Positions 1-7,565 are shown, counted from the stretch's first letter. The stretch is 10,785 nucleotides of DNA from CAIWTU01 sp035686205 (GCA_035686205.1 DASRZQ010000048.1:1-10785); one strand, 5' to 3'. The notes: generated by a model not told the origin, from the letters alone. A program made the numbers and translations.

Positions 1-73
1 TTTCAAGAATACATTTTCGTAAGGAGAGTTAACGTAGTATGAGATGTACAAGTTAAACATGCAAAAAGCAATT

Positions 74-195
74 TAAGCCACGAATTGCACGAATTTGTAA
101 TGCATTTCGAAGCAGACAATCTGCGCTAATTCATTGATATCGCCATGAAAATATGGTTTTAAAATTCGTGTTTATTCGTGTCATTCGTGGCTAAA
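74..195. repeat. Palindromic intergenic repeat element (element 1)
   Basis: This imperfect inverted-repeat element fills most of the gene-free left end (1-249). The left arm (about 74-96) reads taagccacgaattgcacgaa and the right arm (about 164-195) ends attcgtggctaaa. The outer arms pair at about 18 of 23 positions. The heptamer cacgaat occurs at 79 and 88 in the left arm, and its complement attcgtg at 164, 174 and 183 in the right arm, a 9-10 nt period. The interior has small hairpins, such as gcaga/tctgc at 112-124. It carries no coding potential. It shares its design (GCCACGRAT...CACG arms) with the element at 7566-7668. Such ATTCGTG-type palindromes recur between genes in many bacterial genomes; I cannot assign a named family. 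I see no gene in 1-249. Confidence 0.6.
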
Positions 196-201
196 CGCCT
201 T

Positions 202-223
202 TCTGGTTAAAACATTAACCAGA
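202..223 (-). terminator. Hairpin after the oxidoreductase gene, possible terminator
   Basis: A perfect 9-bp inverted repeat (tctggttaa / ttaaccaga) with a 4-nt loop lies 26 nt beyond the stop codon of the oxidoreductase gene. The position suits a transcript end. The stem is AT-rich and no T-run follows it on the minus strand, so it does not look like a standard intrinsic terminator. It could instead protect the mRNA 3' end or belong to the adjacent repeat element. Confidence 0.3.
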
Positions 224-249
224 TAAAACCTCCCAAATTCAGATCCGCT

Positions 250-2121
250 TCAAAAGAATTCCCGCAGACTTTCGTCAATCCCCTTGAGCGTTTCGTACCA
301 AAAATCCCTCGCGGCCTCGATCCGGTCACGGTCGAATCTTTCGAGCCAGATTGAAAGTTCGGGGTGGCCGTCGTTATCTACTTCTTTCTTGCGCTTCAGG
401 AAGGTGTACAAATAATCGATGTCCCGCTCCGATTCCAGGAAAATGGGGCTGTTGCGGCTGTTGAGACGGCTGGCGAGGACGTCGATCGCTCGCAGGAACC
501 GGTCCTTGCAGTCGTACAGGGAACCCACAATCTCGGGGAGCAGCTCTTCCGCCCACCCCCTGTGGAAGCGGCAGAATCCCAGGTTGTCCAGAATGAGTTC
601 CTTCTTCATCCGTTCCGCGCACATCCTTCCCAGGGTCCGGGGCGGCACGAAGTCATGGCTGTAAATCATGTAGTATTTGCCCATTATTGCCATCGGCGCC
701 AGCGCGCCGGAAACCCAGTACTGGTTGGGCACCATCCAGCCCCCGCGGCTGAAAGCGATATACACCATCCGGTCATGGAGCGCCACCCCCCTGGCGCGGG
801 ATTGGACCCGGCTCCACTTGCGCACCCCTTCCCGGAAATCCAGGATGCCGCGCTGTTCCAGAATCGCGTCGATCAGCTCGCAGCCCAGTTCGGCATTGTG
901 CATGGAGTCATTGACTATGTCGAAATTCGACTTGTCCCAGCAGGGCGTCCCGGTCACACCGAGTTCGTCTGGAGCAAGTATATTTACGTCCAGCAGGTCC
1001 ATGAGCCATGCCAGCACGCCCCCCACGGAGATGGCGTCGAACCCCATGGCGTCGCAGTGGTGGTTGAGCTTTTCCGCCGCCCGCTGGTCGAAGATGCCGC
1101 AAAGTGGACCCATGGTCTGGTAAGGCTCGTAGTCCTTCTTGTAGATGCCCTGCATTTTCTTGCAGACAGCAACGCAAGGCTCACCACAGGTTGCCTGCTG
1201 TTTTGCGGCAATCGTCTCTTCATTAAACTGCCTGAGGTAGTGGTCGATAATGAAGTCCCGGTGCAGCTTTTTCCGATCTTCTTCGGTCCAGAAGATGGTG
1301 CGGTAGTTGAATGCCATGACCTTCCCGCCCATGGTGGCGTAATTGACACCGAAGGTGCCGCCGGTCCCGACCTTTTCGTCGTAACGGTACTTGCCGGTCG
1401 CCTCCAGGTCTTTCTGCGCCAGGCGCAGGTTGTACTTGTTCCTGAACCATTCGTCGGCGACCTTGCTGTCCCGGAAGTCCTCGTCCACCATGGTGCCGCC
1501 GTAGATGACCGCAACGATGCCGTGATCCCGGACCATGGCGGTGCCGAAGCCGCCGCGGCCGGCCCAGGTGTCCACGTAGCTGATCTTCCCTTTGCTGATG
1601 GGGACCGACATGATCCCTCCCATGTCGGTGTGCATGGCGGCCGGACCGGTGACCAGGATGCGCGGATCGTTCTCGTAGCGCTGGCCGAACATCTCGTAGA
1701 CCCGGTCCGTGAGCGAGTAAACCCCGGTTCTTCCCGATTTCCAGACGGACTCCGCGTCGATGGGAACCACCTCGACCTCGATCTCCTCGCCGTGATTACG
1801 GTTCAGGTAGAGGACCGACGGAACGGGAGCTTTGCCCGCCAGGCTGAGCATGTTGATGCCCAGGTTGTTGAACACCAGCCCGGCGCCTCCCATGGAGCTG
1901 ATGTAGTAGCCCTGCCAGCATGGCGAGAATCCGGTCACGATGAGGCGGTTCGAGCCGGGCAGAATGGAGCCGGCGAAGATGCCGACCCCGAAATTCAGGC
2001 TCCGGTACTCGGTTGCCAGATGGATGCCGAGATCAACCGGCCCGAAATAGCGGTCCAGGCCGTACTTCCTGGTTCTGTAAAAGCCGGTGGCCGGATCGAC
2101 CAGAAGCACTCTCTGATACAT
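250..2121 (-). CDS. Tungsten-type aldehyde:ferredoxin oxidoreductase family protein, GAPOR-like
   Basis: Predicted cytoplasmic enzyme of 623 residues in the AOR family, whose members oxidise aldehydes to acids with ferredoxin as acceptor, using a tungsten (or molybdenum) bis-pterin and one [4Fe-4S] cluster. Family signs: MGGAG at 77-81, AGRGGFG at 187-193, AMGFDAISVGG at 358-368, and cluster cysteines C312, C316, C320 and C517 (in DNLGFC). The CX3CX3C spacing differs from the CX2CX3C of Pyrococcus AOR. With FAGSILPGS (49-57), GTGGTFG (252-258) and TCGEPC (311-316), it resembles my memory of archaeal GAPOR (about 650 residues), which converts glyceraldehyde-3-phosphate to 3-phosphoglycerate. 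Family is secure; substrate is not. I chose ATG 2121 because GAGGAG ends 10 nt upstream and the protein then begins MYQRVLLVD as in the family; an in-frame ATG at 2202 would add 27 atypical residues. No partner subunit or cofactor gene is adjacent. Confidence 0.9.
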   Translation of the reverse strand: MYQRVLLVDPATGFYRTRKYGLDRYFGPVDLGIHLATEYRSLNFGVGIFAGSILPGSNRLIVTGFSPCWQGYYISSMGGAGLVFNNLGINMLSLAGKAPVPSVLYLNRNHGEEIEVEVVPIDAESVWKSGRTGVYSLTDRVYEMFGQRYENDPRILVTGPAAMHTDMGGIMSVPISKGKISYVDTWAGRGGFGTAMVRDHGIVAVIYGGTMVDEDFRDSKVADEWFRNKYNLRLAQKDLEATGKYRYDEKVGTGGTFGVNYATMGGKVMAFNYRTIFWTEEDRKKLHRDFIIDHYLRQFNEETIAAKQQATCGEPCVAVCKKMQGIYKKDYEPYQTMGPLCGIFDQRAAEKLNHHCDAMGFDAISVGGVLAWLMDLLDVNILAPDELGVTGTPCWDKSNFDIVNDSMHNAELGCELIDAILEQRGILDFREGVRKWSRVQSRARGVALHDRMVYIAFSRGGWMVPNQYWVSGALAPMAIMGKYYMIYSHDFVPPRTLGRMCAERMKKELILDNLGFCRFHRGWAEELLPEIVGSLYDCKDRFLRAIDVLASRLNSRNSPIFLESERDIDYLYTFLKRKKEVDNDGHPELSIWLERFDRDRIEAARDFWYETLKGIDESLREFF

Positions 2122-2131
2122 GGTTGCATAT

Positions 2132-2137
2132 CTCCTC
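2132..2137 (-). promoter_or_regulatory. Ribosome binding site deciding the oxidoreductase start
   Basis: GAGGAG (inside ggagaggaga) lies 10 nt upstream of ATG 2121. The longer in-frame start at 2202 has no comparable site, so this motif decides for the shorter protein. Confidence 0.65.
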
Positions 2138-2174
2138 TCCGTTTTCGGATGCCCCGCATTCCAGCCCCGCGACT

Positions 2175-2231
2175 GCATCCGCTCCTGTTGAATCAAGTGC
2201 ATCCGCCATTTCGGATATGGCCCGCGGATGC
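2175..2231 (-). repeat. Three copies of an 8-mer in the oxidoreductase leader
   Basis: On the plus strand GCATCCGC occurs at 2175-2182 and 2199-2206, and its exact complement GCGGATGC at 2224-2231. Start-to-start distances are 24 and 25 nt. The second and third copies can pair as an 8-bp stem; an alternative 5-bp hairpin (atccg 2201-2205 with cggat 2212-2216) would compete with it. All copies lie between the candidate promoter and the chosen start codon. It could be an operator array or a leader RNA structure. The rest of the 2122-2393 gap holds no gene I can support, only a 6-bp hairpin at 2336-2350 and a 5-bp hairpin at 2282-2294, neither followed by a T-run. Confidence 0.5.
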
Positions 2232-2247
2232 TTTAAGTTTGACTATG

Positions 2248-2276
2248 AGTTTACCACGGAGTGGCGGGATTGTAAG
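2248..2276 (-). promoter_or_regulatory. Candidate sigma-70 promoter for the oxidoreductase gene
   Basis: On the minus strand CTTACA (2276-2271) and TAAACT (2253-2248) are separated by 17 nt. Each matches the consensus hexamer at 4 of 6 positions. Transcription would start near 2240, giving a leader of about 120 nt that contains the repeated 8-mers. This is a weak match found by eye. Confidence 0.3.
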
Positions 2277-2393
2277 CGGAAGCCTGCGTCAGGCGGCTGT
2301 TTTCAACTGAACAGTGTTCCCGGTGGTCTCGAAGAACTTGCACGGCAAGTCCATTCAAACCTATTCCCCGTCAGCACCAACCGCCCGAAATTT

Positions 2394-5300
2394 TCAGGTT
2401 TTGTTTTTTCCGAGTGAATTCAATACTGATCTGATCTTTTCGGAAATATATAAATTTGACGCCTCTGCCACTTGGAGTGCTTCACCGAAAAGGGTGCGCG
2501 CCTCTTCGTGCTTCTTTTTCGCTTGTGACAACAGCCCCTGACAATAAATCGCCTTTGCCAGAAAGCCCGGCATATTGCATGTCCTGGCGGTACGCTCGAC
2601 TTCCTCGAAATGACGGCGCGCCTTGCGGCCGGCAACCGGCAAAGTCCGCAAAATGAACCAGAGGTTTTTCAGGATGATCACAGGGGTGGTTTTCGTCGTC
2701 CTCGTCGCAATACCGAGATATATATCTCCCAGCAAAAGATGTCCGTACACGGGTTGCGTGTAATTGCCGAGCGACGCCCAATGCCTGATGGCATCCTTTA
2801 TGTGTCTTACTCCCTTTCCCATGTTACCCGCCATAACCATTACAGCTCCCAGGCTCATGTCCACTCCCGCAAGAAGCAGCATGAATTCATTCTTCAGGAT
2901 CACCCGCCTGACCCTGCCCATTATTTCCAGTCCCTCCGACGCATTTCCCGACCAGGCAAGAGCACTTCCCTTCGCGGCGAATGCGCATAATTCGTCAAGC
3001 AGATCCGGTGACAATTGAAGCGAAAACTCGGCATTCTCAAGTGCCTCTTCGTATCGTCCCTCGTATAGGTGGAGAAATCCGAGAGCCCATTGGCCGTGGG
3101 ACAATAATCGCTTATCCCGCAATTCGTGGCCCAACTCAATGAGTTTGTTACAATAAAGACGCGATTCGTCGAATCGACCCCGCTGGCATGAATGTTCTAC
3201 CTTGATGACAGTTGCTTGCATACGGATAATGAAGCTGTTGGTTGTTTCGGCGCATTTCAGCGCAAGATCACAGTAACGCTCAACCATTGCGTCGGATTGG
3301 CCGCTGTCCGGCATCCAGTATGAATACAGCCAGGCAAGCACCCTGGCCGCCTGCCCGATACATTCCGGATCACCCGATTCTTCCGCCAGGGTAAAGGCCC
3401 TTTTGACCAGTGGTTTTGCCTTGTCGCCCCGACCGGCGAAGACGTGCGCGTCGGCCAGCCAGGTAAGGATCAGGGACAATCGCCTCTTGTCGGCAAGAGC
3501 TTCCATTCTCGGCAGGTAGTGTTCCAGCAGGCTGGTCATGCCCTTGAAATCAGCGCGATAAACGAATACCCGTGCCCATTTGACAAGTATGCCCGCGAGC
3601 AAAAGGTCATCGACACACCCCGGAGCGGCTTCGATCAGTTCGACTGCCTTCCGAAAGCGCTGGTGAGCATCTTCCATTGCGTAATCCCAATAGCTCTTCT
3701 CGCCTGCCATGGCCATATACTGCACGGCTTTGCGGGTGTTTTGCGTTTTACCCCAGTGATATGCAAGGGTATTGGCCCATTTTTTCAGCCTGTCGGAATA
3801 AAGCCGTTCCATGGTTTCGGCAACCAGCTGGTGGAGACTTTCCTTTCGTTCTTTCAACAGGCTGTCATAGACGGCGTCCTGGAGCAGGGCATGTTTGAAA
3901 CGGTACAAGATCTGTTCCTCGCGATCCTCCCTGAAGATTAACCCCAGCTTTTCGAGCTCGCAAAAATGCCGGTCAAAGGAATCGCCAAGCCCGGAAACCT
4001 GGCGGGCTAGTTCCGGTGAAAACTGGTGGCCTATGACGGCCGCGATCTGAAGTACCGCCTTTGGTCCCTCTTCCAGCCGGTCAACCCTTGACTGAAAAAG
4101 ATCCAGTATTGTCGATGGGACTTTTGCCTCTCCAGCGGCGAACCCGCACACGGCCGTTCGTCCCGACCGCTTTATGGCGCCGCTTTCGAGAAAATAACGG
4201 GTCATCTCCTCGGTATAAAGCGGGTTGCAGCCTGTTTCCTCTATGATTATCCGCGACAAATCCTTGTCGAGGGTGTTGCAACCGAGGATTGACCTGGCCA
4301 TATCGATGGTGCTTTGCCTGGAGAGAGGTGCAAGCCGCAGTTCCCTGACATTCGCGACATTCGTCCAGGGGGATTTGTAGGAAGGCCTTGCGGTACAAAT
4401 GACGAGAAGCGGCATCTGCTCTTCTTCCCGGATAATCTCGTAAAGCAGATTCTCCGATGCCTGGTCTATCCAGTGCAGGTCCTCTACTGCCAGAACTACC
4501 GGGCGGAAACGGCAAAGGTTCCGAAGAAGGGAAATGAGGATTCCCCTCGTGCGCCCGCCGATTATCTTGGCGTCAAGACCCTTGAGGGAATTGCCGGTTT
4601 CTTCGAACCCGAGCATTGCCATCAGATAGGGTGTGGCGGCATCCGGATCAATGCCGAAGAGTTCCAGCCCCTGCCCGATTTTTCGCTCCACGACTGTCCG
4701 GTCGTCGCCATCATTGACGCGAAAACGGTTTCTTACCAGTTGCACGAAAGGCATCATTGATATGGACCTGCCGTGCGACGTGAAGTTGCTCTGGAGAAAC
4801 AGGTCCCTCCTGCTCTCAATGCGCCTTTTCAGCTCATGGACAAGCCGGGATTTGCCCACTCCGGCCTCTCCGATCACCAGGACCAGGAGAATATTGTTCT
4901 GCGCTGCCTTTTCGTAATAGTGCTCAAGCAGGTCCAGCTCTTCCGCTCTGCCCGCCAGAGGGGTAAGCCCGCGCGCAACTGATGCGTCGAAGCGCACGGC
5001 ATGTTCATTTATTCCTTTCAGGCGATAAACCTTCTGGGATTCCGATTTCCCCTTGATCAGGCGCTCACCGGCAAAAGAAGCGTTGATAAAGGGACCGACG
5101 ATACCGTAGGTCGTCTCGCTGATCATGATGCCGCCCGGCTCGGCAATGGACTCCAGCCGGGATGCGAGGTTCACCGTATCACCGACTGCCTTGAACTCCA
5201 TGCGCATATCGGTTCCCACAGTTCCTACGATTACGGGGCCGGTGTTTATGCCTATTCTTGCCAGCGGCCTGATACAGTATTCAGCAATGAGTCCGTCACC

Positions 5301-5849
5301 GACATACTTCATCTTTTTCTGAATTGCCAAGGCCGCACGGCAGGCGCGCAGCGGCGCGTCCTCCAGGGCGATGGGCGCGCCGAACAGGGCGAATATCCCG
5401 TCCCCCGTCAATTCCTGCACGCTTCCTTCCTCTTCCAGTACGCAGGTTATCATGAATTCATAGATCCGCCCCATTACCTTGAATGTCGCTTCTTCCCCGA
5501 GCGCCTCGGATAGAGGGGTGTAGTCCTTGATATCCGCGAAAAGCGCCGTCACCTGCCTGCGCTCCCCTTCGATCCTGCCGCGGGCGGCCAGAATTTTATT
5601 TGAAAGCTGTGGGGTCAGGAAGCGTTTGATGATGGAGATATCGTTAAATTGTGGCGTACCGGCCGGCTTTTTTTCCTGTTCGGCAGTTACCGCGGGTTCT
5701 TTCTGCACGCGACCGCAGACGGCGCAGGGGAGCCAAACCGGCTGGCCTTCGGCGCCACAGGAAGGACAGGGGCCCCGGAGTCTTCCTCCGCAGCGACCGC
5801 AGAAGTTTATCCCGTCGGCATTGTCAAATCCGCATTCGGGACACTTCAT
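2394..5849 (-). CDS. Class III adenylate/guanylate cyclase with zinc ribbon, AAA-type ATPase and TPR-like region
   Basis: Signalling protein of 1151 residues. Domains: an N-terminal double zinc ribbon (about 1-48; MKCPECG, CGRCGG, CPSCG, CAVCG); a class III cyclase domain (about 96-278) predicted to make cAMP or cGMP from ATP or GTP; a P-loop ATPase domain (about 300-600) with Walker A GEAGVGKS at 327-334 and Walker B VVLAVED at 451-457; then a long helical TPR-like tail (about 650-1150) suited to protein binding. Catalytic residues look intact: metal aspartates D106 (FADIKD) and D150 (TGDG), and FKAVGDTVNLASRLE at 219-233 with K220, D224, N227 and R231. K220/D224 fit adenylate cyclase, but specificity is not proven. 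No membrane segment is evident. I chose ATG 5849 because GGAGG ends 5 nt upstream; the in-frame GTG at 5855 overlaps that site. It is convergent with nothing and lies 204 nt downstream of echF. The ligand and effector are unknown. Confidence 0.9.
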   Translation of the reverse strand: MKCPECGFDNADGINFCGRCGGRLRGPCPSCGAEGQPVWLPCAVCGRVQKEPAVTAEQEKKPAGTPQFNDISIIKRFLTPQLSNKILAARGRIEGERRQVTALFADIKDYTPLSEALGEEATFKVMGRIYEFMITCVLEEEGSVQELTGDGIFALFGAPIALEDAPLRACRAALAIQKKMKYVGDGLIAEYCIRPLARIGINTGPVIVGTVGTDMRMEFKAVGDTVNLASRLESIAEPGGIMISETTYGIVGPFINASFAGERLIKGKSESQKVYRLKGINEHAVRFDASVARGLTPLAGRAEELDLLEHYYEKAAQNNILLVLVIGEAGVGKSRLVHELKRRIESRRDLFLQSNFTSHGRSISMMPFVQLVRNRFRVNDGDDRTVVERKIGQGLELFGIDPDAATPYLMAMLGFEETGNSLKGLDAKIIGGRTRGILISLLRNLCRFRPVVLAVEDLHWIDQASENLLYEIIREEEQMPLLVICTARPSYKSPWTNVANVRELRLAPLSRQSTIDMARSILGCNTLDKDLSRIIIEETGCNPLYTEEMTRYFLESGAIKRSGRTAVCGFAAGEAKVPSTILDLFQSRVDRLEEGPKAVLQIAAVIGHQFSPELARQVSGLGDSFDRHFCELEKLGLIFREDREEQILYRFKHALLQDAVYDSLLKERKESLHQLVAETMERLYSDRLKKWANTLAYHWGKTQNTRKAVQYMAMAGEKSYWDYAMEDAHQRFRKAVELIEAAPGCVDDLLLAGILVKWARVFVYRADFKGMTSLLEHYLPRMEALADKRRLSLILTWLADAHVFAGRGDKAKPLVKRAFTLAEESGDPECIGQAARVLAWLYSYWMPDSGQSDAMVERYCDLALKCAETTNSFIIRMQATVIKVEHSCQRGRFDESRLYCNKLIELGHELRDKRLLSHGQWALGFLHLYEGRYEEALENAEFSLQLSPDLLDELCAFAAKGSALAWSGNASEGLEIMGRVRRVILKNEFMLLLAGVDMSLGAVMVMAGNMGKGVRHIKDAIRHWASLGNYTQPVYGHLLLGDIYLGIATRTTKTTPVIILKNLWFILRTLPVAGRKARRHFEEVERTARTCNMPGFLAKAIYCQGLLSQAKKKHEEARTLFGEALQVAEASNLYISEKIRSVLNSLGKNKT

Positions 5850-5854
5850 TTCCA

Positions 5855-5859
5855 CCTCC
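5855..5859 (-). promoter_or_regulatory. Ribosome binding site deciding the cyclase start
   Basis: GGAGG sits 5 nt upstream of ATG 5849. The alternative GTG codon at 5855-5853 overlaps this motif and so cannot be served by it. Confidence 0.65.
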
Positions 5860-5918
5860 GCGCAGTAAGAGAGCCCTCAATCACATTCAAGCTGAAGAGA
5901 TGAAAAAAGGCGGTTCAA

Positions 5919-5947
5919 ACAATAAACACTGAAGAAGTACTCTTCAA
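5919..5947 (-). promoter_or_regulatory. Candidate sigma-70 promoter for the cyclase gene
   Basis: On the minus strand TTGAAG (5947-5942) and TATTGT (5924-5919) are 17 nt apart, each 4 of 6 to consensus, about 70 nt upstream of the cyclase ATG. The -35 hexamer overlaps a small inverted repeat (tgaaga/tcttca, 5930-5946). If real, the cyclase can be transcribed independently of ech. The remainder of the 5850-6053 gap shows no gene. Confidence 0.35.
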
Positions 5948-6006
5948 TGGGCCAGCAGATTGCAGTTAGAAGTTTTGATACCCTCCGTGAAGCGGTTATC
6001 TAACGG

Positions 6007-6024
6007 TTTGTTTCTTAAAACAAA
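6007..6024 (-). terminator. AT-rich hairpin after echF, weak terminator candidate
   Basis: A perfect 7-bp inverted repeat (tttgttt / aaacaaa) with a 4-nt loop lies 29 nt after the echF stop codon. The stem is almost all A/T and no T-run follows on the minus strand, so efficient intrinsic termination is doubtful. Confidence 0.25.
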
Positions 6025-6053
6025 GGCCCGAAAATCCCGTAGCTCGGACGTCA

Positions 6054-6425
6054 TCACTGACCGGCCGTTTGAGGAGCCGGCGACTCCTGGTGTTTTTTGC
6101 ACAAAGCCGCTATTCTCTCCCTCACGGGCGGAAAATAGTGGTTCTCCATGGACAGGCACTTGACCGGGCAGATCTCGACGCAAAGATTACAGACGCAGCA
6201 TTTGAGACGGTCGATCTCCCAATCCTTGCTCTCCTTGACGACTTCAATCGCATAGGTGGGGCACCGCTTGGCGCAAAGGCCGCAGAATATGCACCTGGCA
6301 ATGTCGTTTTCCACCCTGCCGCGGGTAATCTTCGTGTATACCCGCTCTCTCTTGGGGTACATGAGCGTCGCGTAACCCTGGAACAGGTTCCGCGTTACCG
6401 TTTTTGCCATGACGAAAATTCTCAT
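6054..6425 (-). CDS. echF: Ech hydrogenase subunit F, 2x[4Fe-4S] ferredoxin-like (NuoI-like)
   Basis: Small electron-transfer subunit of 123 residues on the cytoplasmic side of Ech. It is expected to pass electrons from ferredoxin through two [4Fe-4S] clusters toward the small subunit. Two CX2CX2CX3CP motifs are visible: C45, C48, C51, C55 and C76, C79, C82, C86, with an extra cysteine at 77. There is no membrane segment, and a short polar tail follows the second cluster. It is the last gene of the ech cluster, 13 nt after echE; its AGGGGG ribosome site (6435-6440) overlaps the echE stop codon and lies 9 nt before ATG 6425. An in-frame ATG at 6410 is possible but lacks such a site. Order and motifs fit EchF; NuoI of complex I is excluded mainly by the hydrogenase-type neighbour. 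Confidence 0.88.
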   Translation of the reverse strand: MRIFVMAKTVTRNLFQGYATLMYPKRERVYTKITRGRVENDIARCIFCGLCAKRCPTYAIEVVKESKDWEIDRLKCCVCNLCVEICPVKCLSMENHYFPPVRERIAALCKKHQESPAPQTAGQ

Positions 6426-6438
6426 CGATTGCCGCCCC

Positions 6439-7518
6439 CTATCTTTCAGTGCAACTGATGCAAGGGTCCAGGGTGAGGATTATGTTCGGCACGTCGGCGA
6501 CCTCCGAGCCTTTCAGCACCTTGATCATCGACGGGATGTTGCTGAAAGTCGGGACCCTGACCCTGAACCGCAGCAGGTACCTGGAACCGTTCCCCTTCGC
6601 ATAATGGATGACCTCGCCCCTCGGCTGCTCGATTCGGGAAGCGTACTCACCGTTCGGGAAGCCCTTCACCTTGACCTCGACCGGCCCCTCGGGGATTTTC
6701 CCGACCGCCTGGCGGACCAGGTCGATGGAGTGCAGCGTCTCGCGGATCCGCACCAGGCACCGGGCGTAGCAGTCGCCCGCGGTTTCCACCATCGGCTCCA
6801 CGTCGAGATACTTGTAGGCGGCATAACCGATGGCCCGCATGTCCATGTCCAGCCCGCTCGCCCTGGCCATGGGACCTACGCAGCCGAGAACATAGGCATC
6901 CTCTTTGGACAGGAACCCGACACCGCACAGCCGGTGTTTCACCGAATAGTCGGTGATAAAGACATTGCACAATTCTTCCAGCTCCGGCCGCAGGCGGTCC
7001 AGCCGCTTCACGATTCCCGCGAGCCCGTCGGCGTCGATGTCCCTCCTGACGCCGCCGACTTTGCAGCAGCCCAGGATGACCCTCCCGCCGGTGGTTTCCT
7101 CGAAGATGTCCAGCACCGGCTCGCGCAGCCGCAGGGACTGCATGAAAAGGCTCTCGAAGCCGAAGGCGTCGGCGGCGACACCAAGCCAGAAGATGTGGCT
7201 GTGTATCCTGGAAAGCTCGGCCCATATGGATCTCAGGTACAGGGCACGTTCGGGCACCTCGACGGCCATGATCGCTTCGACTGCCTGACAGTACCCCAGG
7301 CTGTGCATGAAGCTGCACAGCCCGCAGATCCTGTCGGCCACATGGACGTAGTCGATGAAATCCCTTTTCTCCACCAGGCCTTCCAGCCCGCGATGGACAT
7401 AACTTATGGACGGTATGGCGTCGACGACCTTTTCATCCTCGGTCACCAGGTCGAAGTGGATCGGCTCGGGAAGAACGGGATGCTGCGGACCGAACGGAAT
7501 CAGATTTTTTTGGGCCAT
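6439..7518 (-). CDS. echE: Ech [NiFe] hydrogenase large (catalytic) subunit, NuoD-like
   Basis: Catalytic subunit of 359 residues carrying the NiFe site where protons are reduced to H2. Both metal-binding pairs are intact: RICGLC near the N-terminus (C65, C68, with H72 after it) and DPCISC at the C-terminus (C353, C356). NuoD of complex I lacks these cysteines, so this is a group 4 [NiFe] hydrogenase. Strings such as AELSRIHSHIFWLG (100-113) and the ending DPCISCTER resemble EchE as I remember it. The protein stops exactly after CxxCxxR, so there is no C-terminal extension for a maturation protease to cut; this is reported for some Ech-type enzymes. ATG 7518 is preceded by AAGGAG at 9 nt. It follows echD after an unusual 182-nt gap and precedes echF by 13 nt. 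No hyp maturation genes are in the window. Confidence 0.93.
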   Translation of the reverse strand: MAQKNLIPFGPQHPVLPEPIHFDLVTEDEKVVDAIPSISYVHRGLEGLVEKRDFIDYVHVADRICGLCSFMHSLGYCQAVEAIMAVEVPERALYLRSIWAELSRIHSHIFWLGVAADAFGFESLFMQSLRLREPVLDIFEETTGGRVILGCCKVGGVRRDIDADGLAGIVKRLDRLRPELEELCNVFITDYSVKHRLCGVGFLSKEDAYVLGCVGPMARASGLDMDMRAIGYAAYKYLDVEPMVETAGDCYARCLVRIRETLHSIDLVRQAVGKIPEGPVEVKVKGFPNGEYASRIEQPRGEVIHYAKGNGSRYLLRFRVRVPTFSNIPSMIKVLKGSEVADVPNIILTLDPCISCTER

Positions 7519-7565
7519 GGCGTGTTGCTCCTTGAAATTGAAAAGAAAAATCTGAAAAGCTGTTG

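Noticed and set aside
1..60. AAGGAG followed by an ATG on the plus strand
   Set aside because: The frame from the ATG at 39 closes after five codons, so it is not a gene I can support.
74..195. CRISPR array
   Set aside because: The repeated unit is only 7-8 bases at a 9-10 nt period in inverted arms. There are no spacers of 30 bases or more and no cas genes.
2121..2240. Molybdenum or tungsten cofactor riboswitch upstream of the oxidoreductase
   Set aside because: The location is right and hairpins are possible, but I cannot recognise the conserved Moco RNA core by eye. It needs a covariance-model search.
364..2310. Long open frame of 648 codons on the plus strand
   Set aside because: It is the antisense shadow of the oxidoreductase gene. 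Its composition is rich in His, Pro, Val and Ala without recognisable domains, and I see no credible ribosome site. High GC at third codon positions explains the lack of stops.
5903..5908. Run of six T on the minus strand as an intrinsic terminator
   Set aside because: No stable GC-rich hairpin precedes it directly, and it lies between the candidate promoter and the start of the cyclase gene.
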